The notes: generated by a model not told the origin, from the sequence alone. 64,000 bases of DNA from Nitrosomonas supralitoralis (GCF_003011925.2 NZ_PXXU01000008.1:1-64000); one strand, 5' to 3'; shown: positions 45,717-56,200, counted from the stretch's first letter. Translations and numbers: made by a program.

Positions 45717-46811
45717 ATGCTTACACTTACATTAATAGCTCAGGATAATCAGCTATCGCCGGGTCAGCAGCGCTTTAACCAGATACTGGAACGCATAGAT
45801 AAATTGAAGATGCAACTGGTTGAGGTGCAGGCGATGTGTGATACACATCGCCCTGTATACCATCAGAGACTGTCACCCCTCCGTGAGCATCATAGGATAT
45901 GTGTACGTGAAATGATTTTTTTCCTGGATAAACGTTTGCAACGCAGGGGATTAACTGTCCAGCAAGAACGCACAGCCGAAATCATACTTTGCAATCTCAG
46001 TATGCAATTGATCGAACAAGGAGATGAGGAAATGAGAGTGCTGCATGATAAGCACAGCAGAGAAAGTTTGGCGCAGAAGGAGCAAGCCGCCATGATGGAC
46101 ATGCGTGACAAGATGGAAGACATGCTGGGCGAGCCCTTGGACGATGATGAGTCACTGGAAACCGCTCATGATGTGTTTAGAGCTGGTATGGAACGTTTGC
46201 GAGAAGTGGAAGCTGCTGAACAGGAAGCACGTCAACAGGCCCGGACTCGCAAAAAGAAGCCCAGTGCAGCTCAACTCCAGGCCAAAGCCGAGCAGGAAGC
46301 AGCAGAAACCACACTGCGCAAGGTTTTTCGTCAATTGGTCAGCGCCTTGCATCCTGATCGTGCCTGTGATTCTGATGAGCGTGACAGAAAAACTGTACTA
46401 ATGAGCGAAGCCAATGCCGCTTACGATCGCCGTGATCTAGTAGCCCTGCTGCAGATCCAACTGGGCGTTGCATTAACCAACCCTGCAACCATTGCAAAAA
46501 TGACCGAAGAAAAAATTACTTCCTTGACGCTATTACTCAAACAGCAAGCCCTGGAACTGGAAATTGAGCTGCATCATCAGCGTCACGATGCGCGCTATGA
46601 ATTTGGCCTGAAATCCTGTGAAAATTTGAGTGAAGCTAATCTTAATCGCAATCTCAGGGTGAGAGAATCGTCTCTCGAAAGAGATTTGATCAGGATGCAG
46701 CAGGATTTGCAACAGCTGACCGATGACAAGTACTTCAGGCGCTGGTTAAAAGATCAAAAACGGCTATCAGAGAAACCTCGCGTCGATGTTTTTGATGACT
46801 GGAGATATTGA
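45717..46811 (+). CDS. Coiled-coil protein with a J domain
   Basis: A 364-residue protein. A long charged helical N-terminal region (about 14-195, many Glu/Arg/Gln, likely coiled coil) leads into a J-domain with the HPD tripeptide at 212-214 (LVSALHPDRACDSDERDR, then MSEANAAYDRRDLVALL). A second helical stretch ends the chain. It has no Gly/Phe or zinc-finger region, so it is a class III co-chaperone for an Hsp70, probably DnaK. The partner and client are unknown. Confidence 0.8.
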   Translation: MLTLTLIAQDNQLSPGQQRFNQILERIDKLKMQLVEVQAMCDTHRPVYHQRLSPLREHHRICVREMIFFLDKRLQRRGLTVQQERTAEIILCNLSMQLIEQGDEEMRVLHDKHSRESLAQKEQAAMMDMRDKMEDMLGEPLDDDESLETAHDVFRAGMERLREVEAAEQEARQQARTRKKKPSAAQLQAKAEQEAAETTLRKVFRQLVSALHPDRACDSDERDRKTVLMSEANAAYDRRDLVALLQIQLGVALTNPATIAKMTEEKITSLTLLLKQQALELEIELHHQRHDARYEFGLKSCENLSEANLNRNLRVRESSLERDLIRMQQDLQQLTDDKYFRRWLKDQKRLSEKPRVDVFDDWRY

Positions 46812-46880
46812 TTAATACTGGGAAAATAAGACTCTGGGTAAGAGAAAGAGATGTTGCGAAAGATATAAAAAGAAAAAAAA

Positions 46881-46912
46881 CCCCAGAAAGATATTTGTCA
46901 TTCTGGGGTTTT
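46881..46912. terminator. Bidirectional rho-independent terminator
   Basis: CCCCAGAA (46881-46888) and TTCTGGGG (46901-46908) form a perfect 8-bp stem with a 12-base loop. A run of T follows on the plus strand (46909-46912) and eight A precede it (46873-46880), which become T on the minus strand. It ends both the J-domain gene and the convergent PEP-CTERM gene. Confidence 0.8.
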
Positions 46913-46925
46913 GCATCAATTTTAC

Positions 46926-47306
46926 TTAAACTATAACTATTTTGCGGCGATGTGCAATAAAACCTATTAGACCAAGACCAGCCAGCAACATAGCATAGGT
47001 CTCTGGTTCTGGAACGGCTGTAACATGAATTAAATCCGATTCGATAGCATCGATTCCACGTGCAAACACATCGAATTTGTAATCACCCACTGCCATGCCC
47101 GTAATTGAGACTTCGAACGTACGCGATGAACCTCCTGGCACGTCATTGCAGCCCAGCACATCGGTACAAGTGTAGGTGATGCTTAAACCATCACCAAAGA
47201 ATGTGCTGCCAAAGTTTAAATCAACCACCGAAGCAGCCAGGCTAATCTGAGCAGTTACGGCATCGACAAAGGCTTCGCTGGACAGACTTGTAAAGTTGTT
47301 GGTCAA
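46926..47306 (-). pseudogene. PEP-CTERM protein lacking its signal peptide (5'-truncated)
   Basis: The frame encodes a clear C-terminal PEP-CTERM signal (AVPEPETYAMLLAGLGLIGF then RRK) after a beta-rich extracellular-type region with two cysteines (TCTDVLGC). But there is no signal peptide. The best start is an unsupported TTG at 47306, and the open frame runs further upstream to a stop at about 47370, adding only residues such as NFSLKVEAILISTGGS. An exported PEP-CTERM protein needs a signal, so the 5' end has probably been lost or shifted. A terminator follows at 46881-46912. Confidence 0.6.
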
Positions 47307-47948
47307 CGAACCGCCTGTTGATATTAATATCGCTTCAACCTTTAGTGAAAAATTGACCTGACCTAAAAGTTATGCGTAAGGTAGGCAATTCTCCTTAATA
47401 GCTCTATATATTCTGCATAAGGAAAGATATTGCCAGTGGGAAATTGCATACAGAAATTATTTAGCTGTATAGCAAGAATTTAGAAAGCAAGTCTCTGACC
47501 TGTATACTATAGATTCATGGCAAGTCATTGCAGATCATGAATTTTAAGGAGCTGGAAAAATAATCATTAAGTGTTCATGTTGATGTATTACGCTGTGTAG
47601 GGTATCGAAATATTGGTATATAGTATTTGTGAAAGTATGTATGAGTGAAGTAATGGGATGGTTGAGGGTATATGATTTATGAGCCAGTAGCATAGAGTTT
47701 GTGGGGCAGGAGTTTCAATAGATCTATATTCAATTTGATATTATCATTGAAAGAATAGAGGCTTTAAATTGCAGATTTATTAATGTAAATGCCAAGGGTT
47801 TTTCGGTCCTTCTTACAGAGTACTGAAAACTGTATAGAGAGATTCCGTATTGATGAAGTCAAGCTATTGTGTTGGAATAAAACGGGATTTTTAATACTTG
47901 CATCAGGTTTGGGTATTTTAAAATTGCATGGTAATCGGGAGAATATTA
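47307..47948. other. 640-base stretch upstream of the DUF3467-like pair
   Basis: Apart from the possible leftover 5' coding of the truncated PEP-CTERM gene (to about 47370), I see no gene. The sequence is AT-rich and presumably contains the promoter of the next gene. Confidence 0.4.
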
Positions 47949-48278
47949 ATGGCTGAGCAGAATGACGTGCCGATCGAGAATAAAACGGAAACAACTGGAG
48001 GCCATGTTTTGCAAGTCAATGTCAGAATGCAACAGGGCGAGCATGCCGGTCAGCCGCTATATTCAAATTTTGTATCGGTTCAAGGGGGGCAGGGGATTGT
48101 TATTGTAGATTTTGGATTCCTTGATCCTCAGACCATGCATACATTGAATCGATTGGTGCGTGCGGGCGAGAAAATACCAGATACTGTTGGAGCAAGAATG
48201 TCGTGCCGGATCGCTCTCAGCGTTGAAGCTGCGCATAATTTAGCGCATCAGCTCAATCAATTGTTGCCAAAGAAATAG
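47949..48278 (+). CDS. DUF3467-like protein, first of a tandem pair
   Basis: A 109-residue soluble protein with LYSNFVSVQGGQGIVIVDFGFLDP (positions about 39-62) and a C-terminal helix IALSVEAAHNLAHQLNQLL. The Y-x-N-F ... V-D-F-G pattern recalls DUF3467, small proteins of unknown function. GGGAGA lies seven bases before the ATG at 47949; a further in-frame ATG at 47928 is less likely. The next gene is a paralogue with about half of its residues alike by eye. Confidence 0.65.
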   Translation: MAEQNDVPIENKTETTGGHVLQVNVRMQQGEHAGQPLYSNFVSVQGGQGIVIVDFGFLDPQTMHTLNRLVRAGEKIPDTVGARMSCRIALSVEAAHNLAHQLNQLLPKK

Positions 48279-48369
48279 CCGACATTTTCTAACCTTATGT
48301 TTAGATAATTTGATTTTAAGGGTTGATGTGCATTTTATGTAATTAATATTATTTAAGTGGGGGAAGCAT

Positions 48370-48840
48370 ATGGCTGATGAAACAGATAGTTTGACTCAGG
48401 ACAAAGCTGAAACAGTTCAACCAGCCACGAGGCAGGTTAGTATCAGGATGTTGCCGGGAGAACAGACGGGACAGCCACTGTATTCAAATTTCTCAGCCGT
48501 GAATGGCGGACAAGGCGTTGTGCTGATCGATTTCGGTTTTCTCGATCCGCAGAACTTGAATATTTTGAAACAAGCCACCAAATCGGGTGAAAAGCTACCT
48601 GATGCGATCAATGTGAAATTGTCCAGCAGGACGGCAATCAGTATTGATGCGGCTCATCATTTGTCTCAGCAGCTTAATCAGTTACTCAGTGCAAAGCCTC
48701 CCTCTGTTGTTGTGCAAAACCATCAAGACACGACCAGTTCAGAGATACAGGCTGATCCAGATCCGAAGAATGATAGCTTGGATACTCAGAAAAGTGATAA
48801 AGGCGGTTTTCGATTTCCCTGGTCGAAAAAAAACAGCTAA
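48370..48840 (+). CDS. DUF3467-like paralogue with an extended charged tail
   Basis: A 156-residue protein whose first 110 residues repeat the neighbour (QPLYSNFSAVNGGQGVVLID, FGFLDPQNLNILK, ISIDAAHHLSQQLNQLL). It adds a 45-residue acidic linker and a basic/aromatic end, GGFRFPWSKKNS. AGTGGGGGAAGC lies just before the ATG. The tail might dock a partner or membrane. No function is known. The tandem arrangement points to a local duplication followed by divergence. Confidence 0.65.
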   Translation: MADETDSLTQDKAETVQPATRQVSIRMLPGEQTGQPLYSNFSAVNGGQGVVLIDFGFLDPQNLNILKQATKSGEKLPDAINVKLSSRTAISIDAAHHLSQQLNQLLSAKPPSVVVQNHQDTTSSEIQADPDPKNDSLDTQKSDKGGFRFPWSKKNS

Positions 48841-49021
48841 TTTTCATTGCAGGACCATATTGCGATCCCCTGATTGCTCAATTTTTCCTGACCGACTGGG
48901 GGGATTCGAGATTGATTGGATTGTAGAATAGAGGTTGATTCTGTATCCGTCAGTCTAATGAATTTAGCGTTTCAATTCGTCAGACAGACGGATAAATCAA
49001 AGTTGAACAATACGATACTGC

Positions 49022-50044
49022 TTAGTCACTCTTTTTACGCAGTGGAATTTTCTTGAATAGTGGTACGAGAAATAATCCAAGCAGTGCGCCGATCAGCACC
49101 ATTCCGTAATTCTTCAGAGTGATGTTGGAAAACTCGGTCATTTCCAATGTGAGTAAATTATTTTCAGTTTTATCAGAGGATTTATTAGAAACTTTCGGCA
49201 AATCCTCAGCTTCATAGCGATCGGTTAAATTGTACGGTGTTAAGCCTGGGATGCTGGGAATATCTTCACCTCCCTTACCAACCACTAATTGCGCCTTCAT
49301 GCCTTTTTCCATGTGCTGAGATATGTCGCAGTGCACTAGGTAGGTGTCATCGGAGCCGGGTACGATAATCGTGCCGGATACGGTTCTGGGGCCGGTGACT
49401 TCCAGATGAAACATACCATACTTGTATAGGTATTTAGGTAAGCCGTGCATCATAAACTGGTGGCGGATATTATCTTCATTGATGAAGTGCCAAGTGACTT
49501 TCGAGCAGGGCTTCACATGCCACTGCTGCTGATCAAATGCAAAAGCGGTTCCCGGAAATTTTGCAGAATACTTTCTACCACCACGCACGGTAATCTCGAC
49601 TTCTTCCGAAATGCTTTGACAGCTACTGGGCAGTTTATCCAGATTCTGCCCCATGATCATAGTGCCTTCATGATCCATGATATGGTCATCGTGGTCCATG
49701 TGGTGATGGTGATGGAGATCGCCATGTTCCGTCGCCTGGGTATCGGTATCGTGAGTACTGTGATCAATGTCGTGTTCATGACCATGATCGGCGGCGACTC
49801 CATGCTCAGTTGCATGTTTTACTGCCGGGCCAGCCTCTTTGCTGATGGTATGGCCACTGTGGTCATGCTTATCCTGATTCATACTATGTCCACTATGATC
49901 ATGCTCATCTTGACTCATGTCGTGACCGCTATGGTCATGCTGATCGTGTTGTTCACTAGGATTGACTTGCTGTTGCGCAATTGCATGCGTATTGAAAGCC
50001 AGGATACCAGCGAGTAAGAAAGTAATTGCTGTAAATTTAGCCAT
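49022..50044 (-). CDS. Membrane-anchored cupredoxin with a His-rich N-terminus
   Basis: A 340-residue exported copper protein with a signal peptide at 1-23. A His/Asp/Met-rich segment (about 33-125) follows, with three 12-residue-spaced HDHSGH repeats (36, 48 and 60) and a HHHHHMDHDDH run, suited to copper storage or buffering. The cupredoxin domain (about 145-260) has the full type 1 ligands: His195 in RHQFMMHG, then Cys239, His244 and Met249 in HCDISQHMEKGM. A C-terminal helix (about 312-328) then KKIPLRKK anchors it to the membrane. It overlaps the multicopper oxidase gene by eight bases, so it is probably that enzyme's electron donor or copper partner. Confidence 0.88.
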   Translation of the reverse strand: MAKFTAITFLLAGILAFNTHAIAQQQVNPSEQHDQHDHSGHDMSQDEHDHSGHSMNQDKHDHSGHTISKEAGPAVKHATEHGVAADHGHEHDIDHSTHDTDTQATEHGDLHHHHHMDHDDHIMDHEGTMIMGQNLDKLPSSCQSISEEVEITVRGGRKYSAKFPGTAFAFDQQQWHVKPCSKVTWHFINEDNIRHQFMMHGLPKYLYKYGMFHLEVTGPRTVSGTIIVPGSDDTYLVHCDISQHMEKGMKAQLVVGKGGEDIPSIPGLTPYNLTDRYEAEDLPKVSNKSSDKTENNLLTLEMTEFSNITLKNYGMVLIGALLGLFLVPLFKKIPLRKKSD

Positions 50045-51752
50045 TATGGTTACTCCCTTTGGGGCTTTTTAGGCGAGAAATCGCGGATATAGTGCTTAGC
50101 TTGATTTGTCCCCACTTGGTGAAAATTAAATAGATCAAGAGTCCTGCCAGTAATCCGTAGAGCGCATTGAGCAATGCGGTTTGTGTCGCCGTGTCAAGCC
50201 CTGTTTGCCCGGCAGGTGATCCGAGGCTGGCCCATTCGTCGAGATCCTGCCAGACGGGTAACCTGCCTTCGTAATATTCCTTGGTGAAAAAATGACTCAG
50301 ATCAATACCAAAATGACTGGTCTTCGGCATTCCGTTCTCACCCAAATAAGAAGTGTAGACGATCGAGCTTATGCTGCCGCCTTCGGCCATACCATCCGTG
50401 GTAAATCCTTTTTCCCGGTGATCATGAATCAGCCAATCGCCTTCACCGTAGCTATGCTTGCCGTCATTGACGGTTTCCAATTTCAGATCAAGACGTTGCG
50501 CTGGAGCGATATCAAAGACGTCGCGCATGATCTGTGCCATCGGATTGTGTTCCACACCATCATAATGCGTAATCGTGGCATGATGACCGTGCGTATGTAC
50601 GGCTATCTGTTCCCCGCCGCTATTGAGCAAGCGCAGTTTTATTTTTTGATCTGGCTCGACAATGATGAGAGATTCCCTTAACGTATACGGGAATGACAGA
50701 CCGTTCAGAGTAAAATAATCTTCTTTTGATTCGGTAATTTTATAACGCCGGTTCATGTCGCGTGCAATGAGGCGGGGATCGTTATATTTCTTAATGATGT
50801 TACCCAATTCTTTGTCCATCGAGTGATAGTGCAGATCGTATTCTTGATCGAATTGCTCACGCACGGCAACGGAAGGATGACGGACATGGCCTCCACCGAT
50901 ATTTAAGGTTTGCAGCCAGTTGTTCGGTTTGTTCTCTTCCACGATAATCATCCCAGCCAGTCCCATCGCTAAATGGGTATGCGTTTGTACGTGGCAGTGG
51001 TAAAACATGGTGCCTGGTTGACGGGCCTGGAACTCGTAAATACGACGCTCGCCGGGCATCAGTTCTATTTCGCTGGTCTGTGGCACGCCATCCTGGCCAC
51101 CATGTTCGCCATGCGAAAAGGGATGGTCTACACCATGCAGGTGAATACTATGCGGAAAATAATGCGTGTTTTCCAATACGATTTGCACGATATCACCGAC
51201 TTCAACGCGAATGACCGGTGAAGGCAGTCTTAACAGCGGATTGGCACGTATACTCTCAAAATTCTCAGTCGACATGCCGCTGCCTTTAGGCGCAAATACC
51301 CATGCGCCAGGCTGTATGCCGGGAGCAATATCAAAGGTTGGAAGCACTCCGGGAAAATCAGGTGTTTTGCCGTTTAGCTCCATGATTTCCAGTTTAATGA
51401 TAATTCGGTCTGGATCACCGTCGCCGTCCAGATCATCGGTTTTAAGGATGGCATCGGGCGAGAGTCCCGTTTTCATCAAGGTGTCCATCGAGATATTATT
51501 GGTTCCTTTAACCGCCGCTACGATCCATGCAGGATTATCCGGACTGCAACCTGGAGACGCTTCAATTTTGACTCCTTCAATTTCCTGAGCTTCTCGCCAT
51601 GCGGCAGAAATGATTGGATCGCACATTGGTTCAGCAGTTAACGCAGCTGGATCAACTTTTACAGTTTCAGGTAGTTTCAAGGATGCCTGAGCAGTAGCAG
51701 TTGCAAGCATCATGCAGAAAGTTAATATGGCAAAAATAATATGGATAGGCAT
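50037..51752 (-). CDS. Membrane-anchored type C two-domain multicopper oxidase
   Basis: A 571-residue exported oxidase. A signal peptide (1-22) is followed by an N-terminal region of about 165 residues that is not part of the usual oxidase fold. It contains a calcium-type loop DLDGDGDPD (about 108-116). The first cupredoxin domain has HSIHLHG (His201, His204, His206) and YHCHVQTH...M (His252, Cys253, His254, His258, Met263), so it holds the type 1 copper and half of the trinuclear site. The second has HTHGHH (386-391) and IHDH (443-445), where Asp444 replaces Cys, so it has no type 1 copper. That is the type C layout reported for an N. europaea oxidase, here with an added C-terminal helix (about 535-552). 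Confidence 0.88.
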   Translation of the reverse strand: MPIHIIFAILTFCMMLATATAQASLKLPETVKVDPAALTAEPMCDPIISAAWREAQEIEGVKIEASPGCSPDNPAWIVAAVKGTNNISMDTLMKTGLSPDAILKTDDLDGDGDPDRIIIKLEIMELNGKTPDFPGVLPTFDIAPGIQPGAWVFAPKGSGMSTENFESIRANPLLRLPSPVIRVEVGDIVQIVLENTHYFPHSIHLHGVDHPFSHGEHGGQDGVPQTSEIELMPGERRIYEFQARQPGTMFYHCHVQTHTHLAMGLAGMIIVEENKPNNWLQTLNIGGGHVRHPSVAVREQFDQEYDLHYHSMDKELGNIIKKYNDPRLIARDMNRRYKITESKEDYFTLNGLSFPYTLRESLIIVEPDQKIKLRLLNSGGEQIAVHTHGHHATITHYDGVEHNPMAQIMRDVFDIAPAQRLDLKLETVNDGKHSYGEGDWLIHDHREKGFTTDGMAEGGSISSIVYTSYLGENGMPKTSHFGIDLSHFFTKEYYEGRLPVWQDLDEWASLGSPAGQTGLDTATQTALLNALYGLLAGLLIYLIFTKWGQIKLSTISAISRLKSPKGSNHNG

Positions 51753-52128
51753 ATATATCGCACCTTTAAATTTTATTTAGCATTAAAGAATAGGGTTGAT
51801 CGGATTATGCGATATTGAGTGATTGGTATCAGTTCTAATAATCAGGATCAATCCAATATGGTAGATCTGTAGATATAAATACTCAACTGCGCATCTGTAG
51901 GCAGGTAAAATAATGAGGAATATCTAATCTTCATCTATGCAATACTTCTACATTGTCCGTCAAACTATCGTCATGCATATTATACAGAACCCTATTATGC
52001 TTTTGTGGTTTTTCCATAATTGATGAACGTTAAACCTATAACTTATTGAGTAAATTGTTCGAGTGGCCATCTCTATTTTTTCGATATTGCTGAATCATGC
52101 TTGTTTTTTAACAACTATTAAGCCAGTC
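51753..52128. other. Divergent control region between copper operon and RND efflux genes
   Basis: About 375 bases with no gene. A loose inverted repeat pairs TTGATC near 51797 with GATCAA near 51852, too far apart to call an operator. I could not find a recognisable CueR or CopY type box by eye. Confidence 0.4.
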
Positions 52129-53274
52129 ATGAAGATGTGCGCTAATTTTTTTTACTATGGATTAGCATGCTTCATATTGACAGGTTGCGGAGGCAAGGAA
52201 TCAACTCAGACAGCAGTGGAAATGAATCCACCCATTGAGGTGACATTTATGGCCGCCGAACCGGTGAAAATGCCCATGAGCCTCGAAACAATCGCACAAA
52301 CTGAGGGCGCAAAAGAAATTGAAGTTCGTCCACGGGTCGGTGGCATTTTGCTCAAACGGCTGTATGACGAAGGTGCAGCGGTTGAAGCCGGTCAGCCATT
52401 GTTTTTAATTGATCCAGAGCCTTTTCAGAATGCCCTCAAGGAAGCCAATGCCTTGTTGCGCGAACAAAGTTTCCGCATGTTACGTGCCCAAAGTGATGAA
52501 AATCGCCAGCGGCAATTACTGGCGGAAAATTTTGTCAGTCAACGCGCCTATGATTTGGCCGCAGTGGACCTGGCAATAGAAGAAGCCGCCTTGCAGGCTG
52601 CAAAAATCCGTGTGCAACAGGCGCAACTTAATCTTTCTTATACCACTGTGAAGGCGCCTGTGAGCGGAGTGACTGGGCGTTCACAATTTTCCGAGGGGAC
52701 GTTGGTTTCAGCCAATAACAGCTTGCTGACCACATTGACTCAACTGTCACCGATATGGGTACGGTTTAGCTTTTCTGATAATGAAGTGGCCAGAATCGGT
52801 GGACATTTGAACGAAAAAAATGTGCACAGTGTGCGAATGATACTCCCAGGTGGCTCCGAGTATCAGCAGGATGGCAAGATTAATTTTGCCGCCAGTAAAA
52901 TTGACCCAATGCTAGGTACACAACAATTACGCGCCACTTTTGACAATACCGAGCAGAGGATATTGCCCGGTCAATTTGTGCGGGTGCGAGTTATCGCGGG
53001 TGAATTCAGAACTGTGTACATAGTTCCGCAGGTTGCAGTACTGGCTTCGGACTTGGGTCGGTACGTTTATGTCATCGACGAGCATAATGCTGTTATACAG
53101 CGTCCCGTTATCGCAGATGACTGGATCGGCAAGGATTGGATTATTCTGGACGGGTTAAATGCGGGGGATCGGGTGGTTGTGGATAATCTCATTAAATTGT
53201 CGCCTGGAAAAATTGTCGACCCTAAATTACGGGATGCGACCTCTTCATCACCTGTCAATGTGCCATCTTTATAA
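52129..53274 (+). CDS. RND efflux periplasmic adaptor (membrane fusion) lipoprotein
   Basis: A 381-residue AcrA/MexA-type adaptor. A short signal leads to a lipobox LTGC (Cys20 from this start), then a biotinyl-lipoyl half (EVRPRVGGILLKRLYDEGAAVEAGQPLFLIDPEPF), an alpha-hairpin, the second half (LSYTTVKAPVSGVTGR) and beta-barrel segments (LPGQFVRVRV). I start at the ATG at 52129; a GTG at 52063 would place the lipobox too deep. It is followed by the inner-membrane pump after 15 bases. No outer-membrane TolC-type gene is nearby. Confidence 0.92.
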   Translation: MKMCANFFYYGLACFILTGCGGKESTQTAVEMNPPIEVTFMAAEPVKMPMSLETIAQTEGAKEIEVRPRVGGILLKRLYDEGAAVEAGQPLFLIDPEPFQNALKEANALLREQSFRMLRAQSDENRQRQLLAENFVSQRAYDLAAVDLAIEEAALQAAKIRVQQAQLNLSYTTVKAPVSGVTGRSQFSEGTLVSANNSLLTTLTQLSPIWVRFSFSDNEVARIGGHLNEKNVHSVRMILPGGSEYQQDGKINFAASKIDPMLGTQQLRATFDNTEQRILPGQFVRVRVIAGEFRTVYIVPQVAVLASDLGRYVYVIDEHNAVIQRPVIADDWIGKDWIILDGLNAGDRVVVDNLIKLSPGKIVDPKLRDATSSSPVNVPSL

Positions 53275-53289
53275 TTAGCAATCTAACAT

Positions 53290-56200
53290 ATGGCTAGATT
53301 TTTTATTGAGCGGCCGATTTTTGCATCGGTTTTGTCGATCATTATTGTGCTTGCAGGATTGGCAGCGGCGATGCAATTGCCGGTTGAACAGTATCCAAGA
53401 ATTACTCCGCCGACGGTCATTGTAACCGCAAACTTTCCGGGAGCCAGTGCCGAAACGGTAATAAAAACAGTGGCTGCACCGATAGAAGAGAAGCTCAGTG
53501 CCATTGAAGGATTGCTATACTTTAATTCCAGTGCTGACTCGAGTGGGCGCCTGACGATTACTGTCACGTTTGAGATTGGCACTGATATAGATCGTGCTAC
53601 TTTCAATGTCAGCAATGAGGTGAATACTGCACTGGCCCGTTTACCCGATGAAGTCAGACGCACAGGGGTTACTATCCAAAAACGTACCAATGATCTGTTG
53701 TTGGTTTTTGCAGTGACTTCCCAGGATCCTCGACACACAGGGTTATTTCTAAGCAATTTTATTACCAATAATATTCTGGATGATTTAAGACGTGCGCCGG
53801 GTGTTGGTGAAGCCAGAATTTTTGGCGCTCAGGATTATTCTATGAGGATTTGGCTGCGGCCGGATCAAATGGCTCAACTGGGCATAACAACCAGTGATAT
53901 CGCAAGCGCCATCCGAACGCAAAATGCGCAGCCAGCAGTTGGAAAGATTGGGCAGGAACCGGCATTAGCCGATCAACAATTGGTTTATACCGTCACTGCA
54001 AAAGGCAGGTTATTAGAGCCGGAGCAATTTGAGAATATCATTCTGCGCTCGGATGGACCGCGCGGGGTGCTTTATCTTAAAGATGTCGCGCGGATTGAGT
54101 TGGGTGCACAAGACTATGCGACACGAACGTTATTGAATGGGCAACCTGGTTTGGGGATCGGTGTTTTTTTGCGTTCTGGAGCTAACGCACTTGATACGGC
54201 CGCAGCGGTTAAAGCCAGGATTGATGAGCTGAAGCATTATTTCCCTGAAGGAGTGCAGTACGTTGTTTCATATGATATCAGCTTGTTTGTAAAAGCCTCT
54301 ATCTGGGAAGTGGTAAAAACCCTGGGAGAAGCCATGTTGCTGGTTGTTCTGGTGGTTTATCTGTTTTTGCAAAGCTGGCGCGCCACGCTGATTCCCATTA
54401 TCGCCATTCCGATTTCCTTAATTGGCACGTTTGCCGGACTCTGGCTGTTGGGCTACTCGATTAATACCTTGACGCTCTTTGCGATGGTGCTGTCAATCGG
54501 CATTGTTGTTGATGATGCGATTGTTGTGCTGGAAAATATCGAGCGTTTAATGACGCAAGAGAAACTATCGCCAATCAATGCCGCGATCAAGGCAATGCAA
54601 CAGGTTTCCAATGCCGTGGTGGCGATGACCATGGTTTTAGTGGCCGTTTTTATTCCGGTTGCGTTCCTGGGTGGCATAGCCGGAGAGTTGTATCAACAGT
54701 TTGCGGTAACAGTGGCTGTGGCAGGTGTCATTTCCGGTATTGTGGCATTAACACTGACACCAACTTTGTGCGCGGTTTTACTTCGGCCCACGCATCGTCA
54801 ATCGGTTTTTTTTATCTGGTTCAATACACATTTCGAGCAACTGCGCAGATTTTATGTCGGCATGGTCAGTTTGAGTCTGCGTCACTCGATCAGATGCGTA
54901 CTGATCTTCGCCCTGGTGATTGTGGGACTGATTTATCTGGTCAAGCATATTCCGGAGAGTTTTGTTCCTCCGGAAGATCAAGGTTTCGTGATTGCGGCTG
55001 TGATTCTGCCCGACAGCGCGACGTTGGCAAGAACCGTCCAAACATCCAGTGCAATTGTTGCCGAGTTGAGCAAAGAGCCTGCCGTAATTTTTCAGTTTGC
55101 AGTAAATGGACTTGATTTTATTGGTGGCGGTAACAAGACCAATGTTTCAACGTTATTTCTGCGCTTGAAAGATTGGTCTGAACGCACAATCAGCGCGGAA
55201 GAAACGGTCAATAAGATATTTCAAATCGGGGCGCAGCAGCCGGATGGTCTGGCAATCGCCTTTAATCCACCGGCGATACGGGGATTGGGCAGTACTGGTG
55301 GGTTTGAGTTGTTTGTGCAGAGTCGTGCAAGCTCTGATGCTGCACAGTTGGCCATGGTAGTGAATGAATTTATGCAAACACTGAGAGAAGAGCCGCGGCT
55401 GGCTACGGTGAACTCTTTTTTGCGTTCGTCGGTACCGCAATATTTTGTCGAGGTGGATGAAGCTAAAGCCATTGCGCAAGGGGTTGCTATCTCGGATATT
55501 TATGACACGCTGCAAAGTACCATGGGGACATTCTATGTGAATGATTTTAATAACTTTGGCCGGACTTATCGTGTGCAATTGCAGGCTGAAGCCGCGTATC
55601 GCATGAAAGCGGAGGATTTGGGAAAAGTATATGTGCGCGCGGAATCCGGTTCGATGATCCCCCTTTCAGCCTTGAGCACAGTAAAACACACGATTGGTGC
55701 GGAGCAACTGGAGCGATTCAATGGTTTGTTGTCGGCAAAAATAATGGGGAGCGGTGCCCGCGGTGTCAGTTCCGGCGAGGCGATTGCGCTAGTTGAAAGC
55801 ATTGCGGCCAAAACCTTGCCGGAGGGGTATCAGATTGCCTGGACCGGCGCTGCATTTCAAGAAAAAAGACTGGGGTCGGCGGCAATCTTTGCTTTCAGTC
55901 TTGCGGTCGTGATGGTTTTCTTGATTCTGGCTGCGCAGTTTGAAACTTGGGCATTGCCCGTGGCAGTCATTATGGCGATTCCTTTTGCGATGTTGGGTGC
56001 ACTGCTTGCGATTCTGCTGCGCGGTATGCCCAACGATATTTATTTTCAAATCGGGATGGTGACTTTAATCGGATTGACAGCGAAGAATGCGATTCTTCTG
56101 GTTGAATTTGCCAGCCAGAGAATGAAGCAAGGCGTTGGTATTACACAGGCAGCGATACAATCAGCACAGTTGCGTTTTCGTCCGATCGTAATGACTTCAA

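Noticed and set aside
49445-50017. 190-residue plus-strand frame opposite the His-rich cupredoxin
   Set aside because: It arises from the His/Asp repeat codons read backwards (Met/Val/Ile-rich) and is not a real protein.
53283-53768. 161-residue minus-strand frame in the RND pump gene
   Set aside because: A shadow of the pump gene without a start signal.
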